A DNA stretch of 64,000 bases from CAZENU01 sp965222125 (GTDB lineage Bacteria; Chloroflexota; Dehalococcoidia; Lucifugimonadales; CAZENU01). Of the stretch, positions 32,604 to 41,367 are shown piece by piece. Location: positions 1 through 64,000 of the forward strand of contig CBDCTC010000004.1 of assembly GCA_965222125.1 (NCBI GenBank), read 5' to 3'. Position numbers and translations under genes: made by a program. Numbering within the stretch: position 1 is the stretch's first letter; each line of letters begins with the position of its first letter. The notes under the pieces were generated by a model. The model searched no databases and was not told the origin of the DNA. It worked only from the letters and a program-made list of their open reading frames with translations.

Positions 32604-33143
32604 CTAGGAGTTGGATTCCTGGGTTGGGGCAGGACATCCGACGTCGGGGTCGCAGGCGGCCTCCGGGTCGGAGAGAGGTTCGTCAATGAGGCGGGCGAGG
32701 GTGGCGCCGACGACGAGGTCGTCGATCTGGCCAAACGCGCTGAGGCGGATGCGTCCGGCCCGGTCGATGACAACCAGGCTCGGGGTGCCCCGTAGCTGGA
32801 ACCGGCCCATCGTGATGGGCAGAGCGCCCCCGGGGTCGTGGGCGTCGACACCGACAGGGAACGTGATGCGGTACTCGTACAGAAACGCTTCGAGTGACAC
32901 AGGGGTCATGGCGTCGTGGTGTTCGAACACGCAGTGGAGCCCGGGCGCGGTGACGGCGTCGCCGAAGGCGTGTTGGATGCGCATGGCCTGTGGCAGCCCG
33001 TGGGAGACGCAACCGGGACAGAGCATCTGGAACGCCTCGATTACCACAACCTCGCCCCTGAGACCGGTCAGAGTCAGATTGTTGGCAGCGTTGAACCAAC
33101 GGGTGATAGCCAGCTCAGGAGCAGCGGGATACCTCGATTGCAT
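32604..33143 (-). CDS. TlpA/redoxin-like thioredoxin-fold protein
   Basis: About 179 residues from ATG 33143; upstream in-frame starts exist, and the ribosome site is weak either way. After a short N-terminus (AAPELAITRWFN) come LRGEVVVIEAFQMLCPGCVS, with a CPGC redox motif replacing the usual CPxC, then AFLYEYRITFPVGVDAHDPG, and the cis-Pro loop LRGTPSLVVIDRAGRIRLSAFG. This is the TlpA-like layout of extracytoplasmic thiol oxidoreductases and peroxiredoxin relatives, but without a membrane anchor. The tail contains two more Cys (CDPDVGC). A cytosolic thiol-disulfide or peroxide role is inferred. Confidence 0.72.
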   Translation of the reverse strand: MQSRYPAAPELAITRWFNAANNLTLTGLRGEVVVIEAFQMLCPGCVSHGLPQAMRIQHAFGDAVTAPGLHCVFEHHDAMTPVSLEAFLYEYRITFPVGVDAHDPGGALPITMGRFQLRGTPSLVVIDRAGRIRLSAFGQIDDLVVGATLARLIDEPLSDPEAACDPDVGCPAPTQESNS

Positions 33144-33405
33144 AGTCAAAGGCGGGTGCATTCCCATCGAGCCTCGCAACATTGGGGAAGATGCCAAGGA
33201 GGCGGGGGTGACGACGCTTGATTCGAGCGATGATAGGATATCCGTCTCTGTGGACGGAGGGCAACACTCAGGTTGGAGGAATTATGGTGGTTCGGTCCTC
33301 TGACCATTTCCCCGGGGTGGCGTCTATCGTGTCCAGTGCGCTACCCAACGACCAGCGGAGACGGGCAGCGGGCAGGGTGCCGGGACCGAGGTGGAGGAGT
33401 GACAG

Positions 33406-34455
33406 ATGGGATTTGATCCGACTACAAGAGCGGCGATTGTAGGATGCGGAAATATGGCCAGAGGGAGCGTCAGGGGCATTCTGGCCGACTTCCACAACAC
33501 TCGTATCGAGGTAGTGTGCGAGCCTTCCGCGGAGTCGTACAGACAGACCGCGGATATCTTCCAGGCCGCCGGGCGTGAAGCCCCGGCCAACGTTCCCGAC
33601 CTGGAGCGTATGCTCGATGCGTGGGCGGGCAGTCTCGACGCGGTCTCCATCGCAACGCCCCATGTCCTGCACTTCAGCCAGGCCAGGGCGTGCCTCGAGG
33701 CGGGACTGGATGTGCTAGTCGAAAAACCGATGGTCATGAACTCAAGGGAAGCAAAAGCCCTGATAGAAACCCGTGACCGAACCGGACGCCTCCTGGTCGT
33801 GGGCTTCCAGGGAAGCCTGTCACCACAGGTCCGAAGAGCCGTAGAGATGCTACGCTCCGGGGAGCTGGGGCCGGTCCGGAGCATCTCCGGGATGCTCTGG
33901 CAGAACTGGGGCGACACGTTCGCCGAGGCGTGGCGGTCAAGACCCGAGATCTCCGGCGGCGGGTTCCTGTTTGACACCGGAGCCCATATGCTCAATACGG
34001 TCTGCGACCTGGCAGGCGAGGAATTCGCAGTCATCAGCGCGATCCTGGACAACAAAGGAGGGCCGGTGGAGATCAATGCAGCGATCATGGGGCGTCTCCG
34101 GTCCGGCGCGCTGGTCACGATCCACGCCTGCGGCGACACCACCCGGTCGTGCGCATCCGACGTTCGCGTCTTCTGCTCCAAGGCCGTTCTCCGGACTACT
34201 GTATGGGGCGATTCACTGGAGATCATGCACCGGCAGCCTCAGGACTGGCGCCTTACCGGATCGAGCCGGGAAGAGGGATGGGAGCCTGTTGACGTGAGAG
34301 AGACTCGGGGGGTGTGGGAGGAATTCCTATCCGCCCGTGAAGGACTGATAGACAACCCGTCTCCTCCCGAGCTGGGACTGAGGATGGCCCTCATATGGGA
34401 CGCGATAACGCAGTCTGCCGAACAGGACGGGGCGCCCGTGCGGATGCGGACGTAA
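33406..34455 (+). CDS. Gfo/Idh/MocA family oxidoreductase (ThuB-like context)
   Basis: 349 residues from ATG 33406, with GAGGTGGAGG upstream. The N-terminus has AAIVGCGNMARGSVRG (cofactor loop), SIATPHVLHFSQARACLEAG and VLVEKPMVMNSREA with the EKP lysine. The C-terminal domain has GGGFLFDTGAHMLNTVCDLAG with the HxxD-like active-site region. A ThuA gene follows 62 bases downstream on the same strand. The pairing of a Gfo/Idh/MocA dehydrogenase with ThuA is typical of trehalose/palatinose (thuAB) and related disaccharide oxidation systems, so a sugar 3-dehydrogenase function is inferred. Confidence 0.87.
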   Translation: MGFDPTTRAAIVGCGNMARGSVRGILADFHNTRIEVVCEPSAESYRQTADIFQAAGREAPANVPDLERMLDAWAGSLDAVSIATPHVLHFSQARACLEAGLDVLVEKPMVMNSREAKALIETRDRTGRLLVVGFQGSLSPQVRRAVEMLRSGELGPVRSISGMLWQNWGDTFAEAWRSRPEISGGGFLFDTGAHMLNTVCDLAGEEFAVISAILDNKGGPVEINAAIMGRLRSGALVTIHACGDTTRSCASDVRVFCSKAVLRTTVWGDSLEIMHRQPQDWRLTGSSREEGWEPVDVRETRGVWEEFLSAREGLIDNPSPPELGLRMALIWDAITQSAEQDGAPVRMRT

Positions 34456-34517
34456 CCACCGGAAGCTGAGCGGCCCCACGCTCAGATCGAACAAGATTCG
34501 AGACAGGATCGGGGGAG

Positions 34518-35276
34518 ATGTCTAAACCACCCAGGGTAACGGTCTGGAACGAATACCGACACGAACGGCTGAAGGGCAAACCGGCCGATATATACCCGGA
34601 TGGACTACACGCGCCCATCGTCGCGTACCTGAAAGATCAGGGGTACCCGGTAAGGGCGGCGACCATGGATGAGCCCGAACACGGGCTGACCGAACAGGCG
34701 CTGGACGAGACGGACGTCCTCGTCTGGTGGGGTCACCTGGCCCATGAGGAGGTGAACGATGAGGTCGTGGACCGCGTTCATCAGAGAGTGCTGGACGGAA
34801 TGGGTTTAGTGCCTCTGCACTCCAGCCACTTCTCCAAGATATTCAGGAAGCTGATGGGCGCCAGCTGCGGACTGACATGGCGACGCAACGGTGAAAGGGA
34901 GCGTGTTTGGGTCGTCAATCCCGGGCACCCCATCGCAAGGGGGATCGGGGAATACTTCGAGATTCCCAGTGCGGAGACGTACGGTGAGCCCTTCGACATA
35001 CCGGAGCCCGACTCCCTGGTGTTCGTCAGTTGGTTCGAGGGAGGGGAGGTCTTTCGCAGCGGTTGTTGCTTCAAGAGGGGGCGGGGAAAGGTATTCTACT
35101 TCCGTCCGGGCGACCAGGACTATCCGATCTTTCACCAGCAGGAGGTCCTTCAGATCATCGGGAACGCTGTGCTCTGGGCCGCACCCGAAGGCGGCATAGA
35201 CGTCCGGCCCGATCGAACGACCGCCGTGGGGAGAGAGCGGCCTGAGCCTCTGGAGAACCTTGACGTCCGTTCCTGA
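34518..35276 (+). CDS. ThuA family protein
   Basis: 252 residues from ATG 34518 behind GGGGGAG. ThuA signatures are VTVWNEYRHERL, YPDGLHAPIVAYL, DVLVWWGHLAHEEV, LHSSHFSKIFRKLMG, NPGHPIARGIG and GRGKVFYFRPGDQDYPIF. The fold is a class-I-glutaminase-like amidotransferase barrel without the glutaminase triad. ThuA acts with the dehydrogenase ThuB in using trehalose and similar disaccharides, and the preceding gene is such a dehydrogenase. Cytoplasmic. Confidence 0.88.
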   Translation: MSKPPRVTVWNEYRHERLKGKPADIYPDGLHAPIVAYLKDQGYPVRAATMDEPEHGLTEQALDETDVLVWWGHLAHEEVNDEVVDRVHQRVLDGMGLVPLHSSHFSKIFRKLMGASCGLTWRRNGERERVWVVNPGHPIARGIGEYFEIPSAETYGEPFDIPEPDSLVFVSWFEGGEVFRSGCCFKRGRGKVFYFRPGDQDYPIFHQQEVLQIIGNAVLWAAPEGGIDVRPDRTTAVGRERPEPLENLDVRS

Positions 35277-35813
35277 CGCCCAGGTGGCGGTGCTGCCCGT
35301 GATCAGCCTCGTATCAGATCTTGTAAGTCCCGTCTCTGGCGAAACAGGGGGAGCTGTCAGCCTCGAGCAGCGCCACCAACCCACGGATTGGGCTATATTG
35401 CCCCGTCCGCCAACCCGCTCCCGTGCAGGTATACGCCGTCGCCGCAAGTCAACTGGTTGCAATGCTCCACGCCCCCAAAGGGAGAGGTGCAACCCGAGGA
35501 CGCAAGAGATTCTTGCGCGCACCCTCTCTGAACAACACAGGCTTGGGGCTCATGGCGTGCGCCGAGAACCCCCACGCCACAGAGGATAGTCCGATGACGA
35601 TGTGGGGACGGCTCACTGTTACCGCGCCATCCAAACTGGGCAAACCGGGGTTCGGATAGCCGGCGCCGAAGACGTTCACGCTTGTCGTCCTTGTCTAACT
35701 AACGCAGCGGGTGGTACAAAGACTGAGCCAGGCCACATCGACGATCCGACGCTCGCCCCCGATGGCGTCATGCCGTATTGGTGCAACGGACCCATTCAAC
35801 GGGAGGTGCCCAG
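35277..35813. other. Non-coding stretch between thuA and the DmdA-like gene
   Basis: 537 bases with no convincing gene on either strand. A 7-bp inverted repeat GGTTGCA/TGCAACC brackets about 27 bases near 35.45-35.5 kb, and a CCAACCCGCTCCCGTGCAGG segment resembles the family B palindromes. I looked for a glycine or THF riboswitch ahead of the folate-dependent gene and saw none. Confidence 0.5.
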
Positions 35814-37055
35814 GTGGCGCAGACTCTGATGATCGACGGTCTCAAGCGGCGTAAGGTGCCGATCAACCTCCGACAGAGCGGGAACAGCGACGCCCGGATT
35901 CTCATATCCGCCCGCATCAGGAAGTCTCCGTGGTGGCATCTCTCGAAGGCGGCGGGATGCTGGGCGTACACGACCTACAACCACATGTACCACCCCCGCG
36001 CGTACTTCAGCCCCGAGGATGGCGGCCTCCTGGCGGAGTACCGGTACCTCACCCAACACGTCAGCATGTGGGACGTTGCCGTCGAGCGTCAGATCCAGGT
36101 CAAGGGCCCGGACGCGGCCGACTTCGTCAACCTGCTGATCACCCGCGACGTTCATGACCTTGTGCCGACGATGCAGGCGCGATACGTGATCCTGTGCAAC
36201 CAGTACGGCGGCATCATCAACGACCCGGTGCTGCTCCGGGTTGCGGATGACGAGTTCTGGTTCAGCATCTCCGATTCCGACGTTCTACTCTGGGCTCAGG
36301 GGGTCAACGCCTCCGCCGGGTACAACGTCGAAATCAACGAAATCGACGTCTCGCCGGTCCAGATACAGGGGCCAAAGTCGGTCTTGCTGATGGAGAAGAT
36401 GTTCGGCTCCCACGTGAGGGAAATCCCCTACTACGGCCTCATACACGAAAGGCTGAACGGCCGGGCGGTGACGATCTCCCGTACGGGCTTCTCCGCCGAG
36501 GTCGGCTTCGAGATATACCTGCACGACGCCACGCTCTACGCCGACGATGTCTGGCCTCACATCCTGGAGCAGGGCAGGGAGTTCGACCTGCGCGTCATTG
36601 CCCCCAGCCACATCCGACGCCTGGAGGCCGGTATCCTGTCCTATGGCCAGGACATGGACATAGAGAACAACCCCTACGAAGTCCGGCTCGGCTGGCAGGT
36701 CGACCTGAGCAAGAGCAGCTTCATCGGGAAAGACGCCCTGGTAAAGATCGCGAACGAGGGCGTCAAGCAGCGTCTGGTTGGACTGAAGGTAGGAGGCGAG
36801 CCGATCCTCTGGTACAACGAGGGCTTCTACCCGGTCAGGGACATCCACACCAGTGCCGACGTGGGCTATGTCACCAGCGCCTTCTGGTCCCCAAACGTGA
36901 GATCGAACATCGCCCTGGCCGTCATGCCTGCATCGCACTGGAGGCGAGGCACCCGCGTCGAGGTGCTGCTCCCAAAGGATGGTGCCGTGGGCGCGGAGGT
37001 TACCCGTGTCCCATTCTTAGACCCGTCCAAGGAGCGGCCGAAAACCGCTCTCTGA
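35814..37055 (+). CDS. DmdA-like / GcvT-family folate-dependent demethylase
   Basis: 413 residues from GTG 35814, chosen because GGGAGG lies seven bases upstream. The GcvT fold is clear, and the details follow DMSP demethylase rather than glycine-cleavage T protein: AYTTYNHMYHPRAYF, YLTQHVSMWDVAVERQIQVK, LVPTMQARYVILCNQYGGII, NDPVLLRVADDEFWFSISDS, VLLWAQG, and LSYGQDMDIENNPYEVRLGW. The reaction would be methyl transfer from a sulfonio- or aminomethyl substrate to tetrahydrofolate in the cytosol. No dmdBCD genes are adjacent. Other DmdA-like clades act on unknown substrates, so DMSP itself is unproven. Confidence 0.7.
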   Translation: MAQTLMIDGLKRRKVPINLRQSGNSDARILISARIRKSPWWHLSKAAGCWAYTTYNHMYHPRAYFSPEDGGLLAEYRYLTQHVSMWDVAVERQIQVKGPDAADFVNLLITRDVHDLVPTMQARYVILCNQYGGIINDPVLLRVADDEFWFSISDSDVLLWAQGVNASAGYNVEINEIDVSPVQIQGPKSVLLMEKMFGSHVREIPYYGLIHERLNGRAVTISRTGFSAEVGFEIYLHDATLYADDVWPHILEQGREFDLRVIAPSHIRRLEAGILSYGQDMDIENNPYEVRLGWQVDLSKSSFIGKDALVKIANEGVKQRLVGLKVGGEPILWYNEGFYPVRDIHTSADVGYVTSAFWSPNVRSNIALAVMPASHWRRGTRVEVLLPKDGAVGAEVTRVPFLDPSKERPKTAL

Positions 37056-37225
37056 ACCGGCTCAGCGCAGGTCACAGGACGTCTGCCGCCAACGGGCGCC
37101 GAAGGCCTGTAGTCCAGCGGGTTGCGAGGCCCCACTCCCTCGTCCCCGCGAGGCGCGACTGCGGCTGGCAGCACCGATGCCCCTGCGATGTCGACGCGAC
37201 TACCGCCGGTGACCCTCAGTCCCCG

Positions 37226-37831
37226 CTAGAGGGGAGTTTCCGTAGTGGCCGCGTGGATCGCCCGCGCAGTCCGCTCCGGGTCGGACGCCTCCAGGATGGC
37301 CCCGCGGACCGCGAGCCCGGCTGCCCCGGCGGCGATGACGGCGCCGGCGTTGGTCGCCTCGATGCCACCGATGGCCAGAACCGGAAGGGGAGCTACCGCC
37401 CGTGCCGTCGCCTCGATCAGGCTGAGGCCGCCTCCGGGATGCCCGGGCTTGGAGTCGGTGGGGTATACGGGCCCTATCAGCAGGTAGTCGGGCGCCTCTT
37501 CCGCGCGGCGCACGGCCTCTTCAGGCGAGTGGACCGAACGTCCCCAGAGGGGCCAGTCGTGCTCAGCTGGGGCCGGTGCGTCCCCGGGCAGGTGCAGCCC
37601 GGCGCCCAGGGCCTTCGCCACCCCCGGCCTGCCATTGACCAGGACAGCGGCTCTCCCCTGTACGGCCCGCTGCACCCGTTTGGCCAGAGCCGTCAGCTCG
37701 TCGTCCGGAAGGTCCTTCTCACGCACCTGGGCGGCGTCCACGCCCCCAGCCACTGCCGCCCCAACTATCTGCATCAAGTCTCGGCGACCCACGGTGTGGC
37801 GGTCGGTCACCAGCATCAGCCGGGGGATCAT
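37226..37831 (-). CDS. Thiamine-phosphate synthase family protein (ThiE/TenI, copy 2)
   Basis: 201 residues from ATG 37831, with AGGAG upstream; last gene of the thiamin operon. It has the ThiE/TenI barrel: LMLVTDRHTVGR, GGVDAAQVREKDLP, VLVNGRPGVA, LHLPGDAPAPAE, YLLIGPVYPTDSKPG and VLAIGGIEATNAGAVIAAGA. Compared with ThiE copy 1 it retains the QVREKD and SKPG phosphate/pyrophosphate contacts but has VNGR for the usual NDR and LHLPG for VHLG. It could therefore be the TenI-type thiazole tautomerase while copy 1 is the synthase. The operon position supports a thiamin role either way. Confidence 0.82.
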   Translation of the reverse strand: MIPRLMLVTDRHTVGRRDLMQIVGAAVAGGVDAAQVREKDLPDDELTALAKRVQRAVQGRAAVLVNGRPGVAKALGAGLHLPGDAPAPAEHDWPLWGRSVHSPEEAVRRAEEAPDYLLIGPVYPTDSKPGHPGGGLSLIEATARAVAPLPVLAIGGIEATNAGAVIAAGAAGLAVRGAILEASDPERTARAIHAATTETPL

Positions 37832-37877
37832 AGAGGGCTCCTGGGAGCCCACACGTCAGTAGCCGTGCGGGCCGGAC

Positions 37878-38501
37878 TCACTCCGTCCACGACTCGCTGA
37901 AGAATCCGTACTCCAGCCGCATCGCCTGCTGGTATCGGTCTCGCTCCCGGTAGGTCCCCTCCCCGTAGCGGTCCAGCAGACCCTCGATGCGGTCCACCAG
38001 CTGACCAAAGTCAGGGCCGGCATAGGTCTCGATCCAGGAGGTGTACAGATGCGCGGGGTGGCCCTCTTCAGCCAGGCACGACCCCAGGTAGTAGTAGAGC
38101 CTCATACAGGGCGCCATGGCCGCCACCAGCTCGCCCAGGGTCCCGCCGAAGGCGTTGGCCAGCAGAAAGTCCGTGTAGGCGCGGGTGGCATGGAGCGGCG
38201 TTACCCGCGTCAGGTCGATGCCCATTTCCTTCGACGCGGCGGCGTGCAGCTCAAGCTCTTCGAAGACCCCGCTCTGGAGCTCATGCCAGACGCGCCTCCC
38301 TTCGTGGTCGGGGGCGCGAAAGACACCTGCGGCGTAGGCCCTGGCGAACACGTCCAGGAAGAAGGCGTCTTGGGCGATGAACTTGGCGTACCGCAGGGGA
38401 GGCAGTGTCCCTTCGGCCAGGCCCCGTACAAAGGGATGCTGGAGACAGCTCTCGGCGCTCTCTGTGGAGCCTTGCCAGAGCTCCTGCGACAGGCTCGTCA
38501 T
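37878..38501 (-). CDS. tenA: TenA family thiaminase II-like protein (Cys type, copy 1)
   Basis: 207 residues from ATG 38501, five bases after the thiG stop. All-helical TenA fold: ELWQGSTESAESCLQHPFVR, LRYAKFIAQDAFFLDVFARA, HATRAYTDFLL, the conserved Cys in AMAPCMRLYYYLGSCLAEEG, TSWIETYAGPDF and a C-terminal RLEYGFFSESW. The Cys and terminal Glu-containing motif match the TenA_C group that hydrolyses formylaminopyrimidine-derived aminopyrimidine to HMP for salvage. Lying between thiG and thiE2 in an operon without thiC, it is the most likely source of the pyrimidine. Confidence 0.9.
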   Translation of the reverse strand: MTSLSQELWQGSTESAESCLQHPFVRGLAEGTLPPLRYAKFIAQDAFFLDVFARAYAAGVFRAPDHEGRRVWHELQSGVFEELELHAAASKEMGIDLTRVTPLHATRAYTDFLLANAFGGTLGELVAAMAPCMRLYYYLGSCLAEEGHPAHLYTSWIETYAGPDFGQLVDRIEGLLDRYGEGTYRERDRYQQAMRLEYGFFSESWTE

Positions 38502-38506
38502 TCCGC

Positions 38507-39325
38507 CTACCCCTGAGGGCCTCGCACCGGAGGGACGGCCTCCATTCGGCCGCTCATGGAGCTTGTGGCCTCGGCGTAGAACTTGCGTGGCATCCGACCT
38601 GCCCGGAAGGCCTGGCGGCCGGCGATCGCGGCGTGCCTCATGGCGTGCGCCATGCTCACCGGATCCTGGGCCCGGGCGATGGCGCTGTTCAGCAGCACGG
38701 CGTCGCATCCCAGCTCGAAGGCCACGGCGACATCCGAGGCGGTGCCGACACCGGCGTCTACGATCACCGGGACCTGCGCCCGGGCCTTGATGAGGCTTAT
38801 GTTGTGGGGATTGCGGATGCCCAGGCCGGAGCCGATCGGAGCCCCCAGGGGCATGACTGCCGCGCAGCCGATGTCCTCCAGTTTCTGGGCCAGGACAGGG
38901 TCGTCGTTGGTGTACGGAAGGACGGTGAACCCCTTTCCCACCAGAGTCTTCGCCGCTGCCAGCAGGTTCTCGCTGTCCGGGAGTAGGGTCTCCTCATCGG
39001 CGATCACCTCCAGCTTGATAAGGTCGGTGCCCAGGGCCTCCCTCGCCAGCTCGGCGGTGAGCACAGCGTCCCTGGCCGTGAAGCAGCCAGCCGTGTTGGG
39101 CAACATCGTGAGCCGGCGATCGCCCAACACCCGGTACAGATTCTCGTGGCCGGTGTCCACTCCCACCCGGCGCAGGGCGACAGTCACCAACTCCGTGCCC
39201 GAGGCCTCCAGCGCGTCCAAGAGCATCTGGAAGCTGGGGTAGCGGGCGGTGCCCACTATGAGACGGGAACCCAGGGTAAGCCCTGGCAGCTCCCACCGGT
39301 CCTTCGGCTCCGTGCTGTTGCTCAC
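38507..39325 (-). CDS. thiG: Thiazole synthase ThiG
   Basis: 272 residues from GTG 39325. Its ribosome site GGAGG is formed by the codons of the Gly-Gly tail of thiS, one base before the thiS stop. ThiG barrel motifs are LTLGSRLIVGTARYPSFQ, VTVALRRVG, LPNTAGCFTARDAV, DLIKLEVIADEETLLPD (Schiff-base Lys region), CAAVMPLGAPIGSGLGI, VPVIVDAGVGTASDVAVAFE and GCDAVLLNSAIARAQDP. It builds the thiazole phosphate from DXP, dehydroglycine (from ThiO here) and ThiS thiocarboxylate. Confidence 0.96.
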   Translation of the reverse strand: MSNSTEPKDRWELPGLTLGSRLIVGTARYPSFQMLLDALEASGTELVTVALRRVGVDTGHENLYRVLGDRRLTMLPNTAGCFTARDAVLTAELAREALGTDLIKLEVIADEETLLPDSENLLAAAKTLVGKGFTVLPYTNDDPVLAQKLEDIGCAAVMPLGAPIGSGLGIRNPHNISLIKARAQVPVIVDAGVGTASDVAVAFELGCDAVLLNSAIARAQDPVSMAHAMRHAAIAGRQAFRAGRMPRKFYAEATSSMSGRMEAVPPVRGPQG

Positions 39326-39326
39326 C

Positions 39327-39530
39327 TCAGCCTCCTTGCACCGCCCTGACCAGCTCGACGCGGTCTCCTGCGGTCAGGCCCTTCGAATTCCACTCCTGCC
39401 TGGGTACGACCTCCCCGTTGACGGCGACGGCAACGCCTTGCTCCCCCGGCTCGATGTCGAGGTCGAGCAGCAGGGCAGGGATCTTGCCGTCATCAGGCAC
39501 GGGCCGCTCTTTGCCGTTCACTGTGATCAT
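39327..39530 (-). CDS. thiS: Sulfur carrier protein ThiS
   Basis: A 67-residue ubiquitin-like carrier from ATG 39530, 17 bases after the thiO stop. It begins MITVNGKERPVPDD, has VAVAVNGEVVPRQEW and GDRVELVRAVQGG. The C-terminal Gly-Gly is adenylated and thiocarboxylated, normally by ThiF and a sulfurtransferase, neither of which is in this window. Too short to stand out by length, but the order thiO-thiS-thiG makes the call secure. Confidence 0.95.
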   Translation of the reverse strand: MITVNGKERPVPDDGKIPALLLDLDIEPGEQGVAVAVNGEVVPRQEWNSKGLTAGDRVELVRAVQGG

Positions 39531-39547
39531 ACCCCTGGCTGTACCGC

Positions 39548-40711
39548 TCACCAGCCCGCTCCCGCCGATCCAGACCGGGCCTGGAGACGCTGCGCTCCGA
39601 ACGGGGTCAGGAGCGGCGACCCCCGGCCGTTCGCTATGAGGTCGGCCATCAGCCACGCCGTTGCCGGGGTCAGCAGAATGCCGTGCCGGTAGTGGCCCGT
39701 CGCCACGAACACGCCTTCCACCTCTGTAGCGCCCATCAGGGGCATATGGTCCCGCGCCGCCGGTCGTAACCCGACGGTGAACTCGGAAAAGGTGAAGTCG
39801 TAGATGCCCGGCAGCACCCGCCAAGCTTTTCGCAGCAGGTCCATGACCGCCCCCGCCGTTGGGGTGGAGTCGAAGCCCAACTCTTCCATAGTAGCACCCA
39901 CGACCAGTTCGCCGCTGCCGCGGCCGACGAGGTAGACCTCCGGAGTGCGAAGGACGTGCCGGATGAGGCGCGGTCCTCGAAGCCGGCAGATCTGTCCCTT
40001 TACGGGCCTGATGCCGAAATCGCTTACCGGCGAGTCGATGGTCGTACCGCTCCATGCCCCGGCGGCCACCACCGCCACGTCGCAGTCCACGGTGAACTCG
40101 CGGCTGCCGCACCGTCCCGACACCTGTCGCAGACGGGTGCCTTCGGACTCGATCGTCTCCACCCGTGCTCCCTCCTCGATGCGCCCGCCGCCACTTCTGA
40201 TAGCGGTCGCCAGGGCTTTCACCAGCAGCCTTGGGTCCACCTGATAGTCTTCCGCCGCGAGCAGACCGCCGGTGACCCAGCCGCTCAGGTGGGGTTCGCG
40301 CTCGAAGACCTCGTCCGCCGAAAGGGGAATAGAGCGCAGGCCCCGGGACTGTTGGGCCTCACGCAAGTGTTCGAGCTCCTCTTCCTCGTCGCGGCCAAGC
40401 GCCACGACCAGGGTACCGTCCTGGCGGAATCCGCACGACAGCCCGGAGGCGGCTTCTACCGCCTTGACGAACTCCGGGTACCGCCGGTGGCTTTCCAGGG
40501 CGAGCTCCACCATGGCCGGCTCTTCGGCCTTGGCCTCCGAGACTGGCGCCAGCATGCCGGCCGAGGCCCACGTGGCCCCCGCACCGATGCGGTCTCGCTC
40601 CAGCACCAGCACGGACCTGTTGCGCCGGACCAGCTCGAAGGCGATGGCCAGACCGATCGCTCCGGCGCCGATGATGACGATCTCGGCTCTGTAGGGCAGC
40701 TGGTCGTTCAC
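39548..40711 (-). CDS. thiO: Glycine oxidase ThiO
   Basis: 387 residues from GTG 40711, overlapping the stop of the upstream thiE gene by four bases (GTGA). FAD-binding motif AEIVIIGAGAIGLAIAFELV, then RIGAGATWASAGMLAP, AAEDYQVDPRLLVKAL, VVAAGAWSG, IRPVKGQICRL and GVFVATGHYRHGILLTPATA with the C-terminal flavin/substrate region. ThiO oxidises glycine to iminoacetate using oxygen, feeding ThiG. Its presence instead of ThiH implies an aerobic thiazole branch. The open frame upstream of 40711 is antisense-phase readthrough of thiE and not coding. Confidence 0.93.
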   Translation of the reverse strand: MNDQLPYRAEIVIIGAGAIGLAIAFELVRRNRSVLVLERDRIGAGATWASAGMLAPVSEAKAEEPAMVELALESHRRYPEFVKAVEAASGLSCGFRQDGTLVVALGRDEEEELEHLREAQQSRGLRSIPLSADEVFEREPHLSGWVTGGLLAAEDYQVDPRLLVKALATAIRSGGGRIEEGARVETIESEGTRLRQVSGRCGSREFTVDCDVAVVAAGAWSGTTIDSPVSDFGIRPVKGQICRLRGPRLIRHVLRTPEVYLVGRGSGELVVGATMEELGFDSTPTAGAVMDLLRKAWRVLPGIYDFTFSEFTVGLRPAARDHMPLMGATEVEGVFVATGHYRHGILLTPATAWLMADLIANGRGSPLLTPFGAQRLQARSGSAGAGW

Positions 40712-41367
40712 TGCGGTTGGACTCGACTGGGGGCCACAGCACTGTCGACGGCATCCCGATACATGCGGGTCGCGGCGCTCGGATCGGCCTGACCGACGAC
40801 ACCCGAGAGAACGGCGACGCCGTGGGCGCCGGTCGTCAATACGTCTGCAACACGCTCGGGAGTGATGCCGCCGATGGCAATGACGGGCCGGTCGCAGCTG
40901 TTGACTATGCGGCCCAGTAGCTCGAGGCCCATCGTGGGCGCCGGATTCGCCTTCGAGGCCGTCCCGAAAACTGGGCCCACGCCAAGGTAGTCCACGGGCG
41001 TGCCCGCGACCTCCAAGGCCTCCTCCAAGTCGTTGGCCGTGCCACCTATCAGCACGTTTGGGCCCAGCAGATGTCGCGCCACCTCTACCGGCAAGTCGTC
41101 CCTGCCCAGGTGGACCGCTGGAGCTCCGATGGCCGCCGCAACGTCCACGCGGTCGTCGACCACCAGCAGGGCCCCTGAACCGCTGCACGCGGACGCGACG
41201 GCGAACGCGGACGCCATGAGCTCCCGGGTAGTTCTCGGCCGCTTCTCGCGGAACTGGATGACGTCGGCGCCGCCTTCCAGCGCCAGTTGCGCCAGCTCCG
41301 CATGCGTGTAGCGTGACTGGAGCACTTCGTCGGTAATGACGTGGAGGCGGCCCAGGGAGGGCTTCAT
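40708..41367 (-). CDS. thiE: Thiamine-phosphate synthase ThiE (copy 1)
   Basis: 219 residues from ATG 41367, overlapping the thiD stop by four bases (ATGA). Motifs: LHVITDEVLQSRYTHAE, GGADVIQFREKRPRTTREL, ALLVVDDRVDVAAAIGA, VHLGRDDLP, IGGTANDLEEALE, YLGVGPVFGTASKANPAPTM and VIAIGGITPERVADVL. These fit active ThiE, which couples HMP-PP with thiazole phosphate. The TASKANPAP loop differs from the more common PTxTK. A second family member at the operon's end may have taken the tautomerase role. Confidence 0.9.
   Translation of the reverse strand: MKPSLGRLHVITDEVLQSRYTHAELAQLALEGGADVIQFREKRPRTTRELMASAFAVASACSGSGALLVVDDRVDVAAAIGAPAVHLGRDDLPVEVARHLLGPNVLIGGTANDLEEALEVAGTPVDYLGVGPVFGTASKANPAPTMGLELLGRIVNSCDRPVIAIGGITPERVADVLTTGAHGVAVLSGVVGQADPSAATRMYRDAVDSAVAPSRVQPQ

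Noticed and set aside
35277..35813. Glycine or THF riboswitch ahead of the folate-dependent gene
   Set aside because: None of the conserved core blocks could be found on either strand.
39548..41188. N-terminal extension of ThiO to 546 residues
   Set aside because: The upstream part overlaps thiE in another frame and is Arg/Gly-rich shadow. The FAD motif begins right after GTG 40711.
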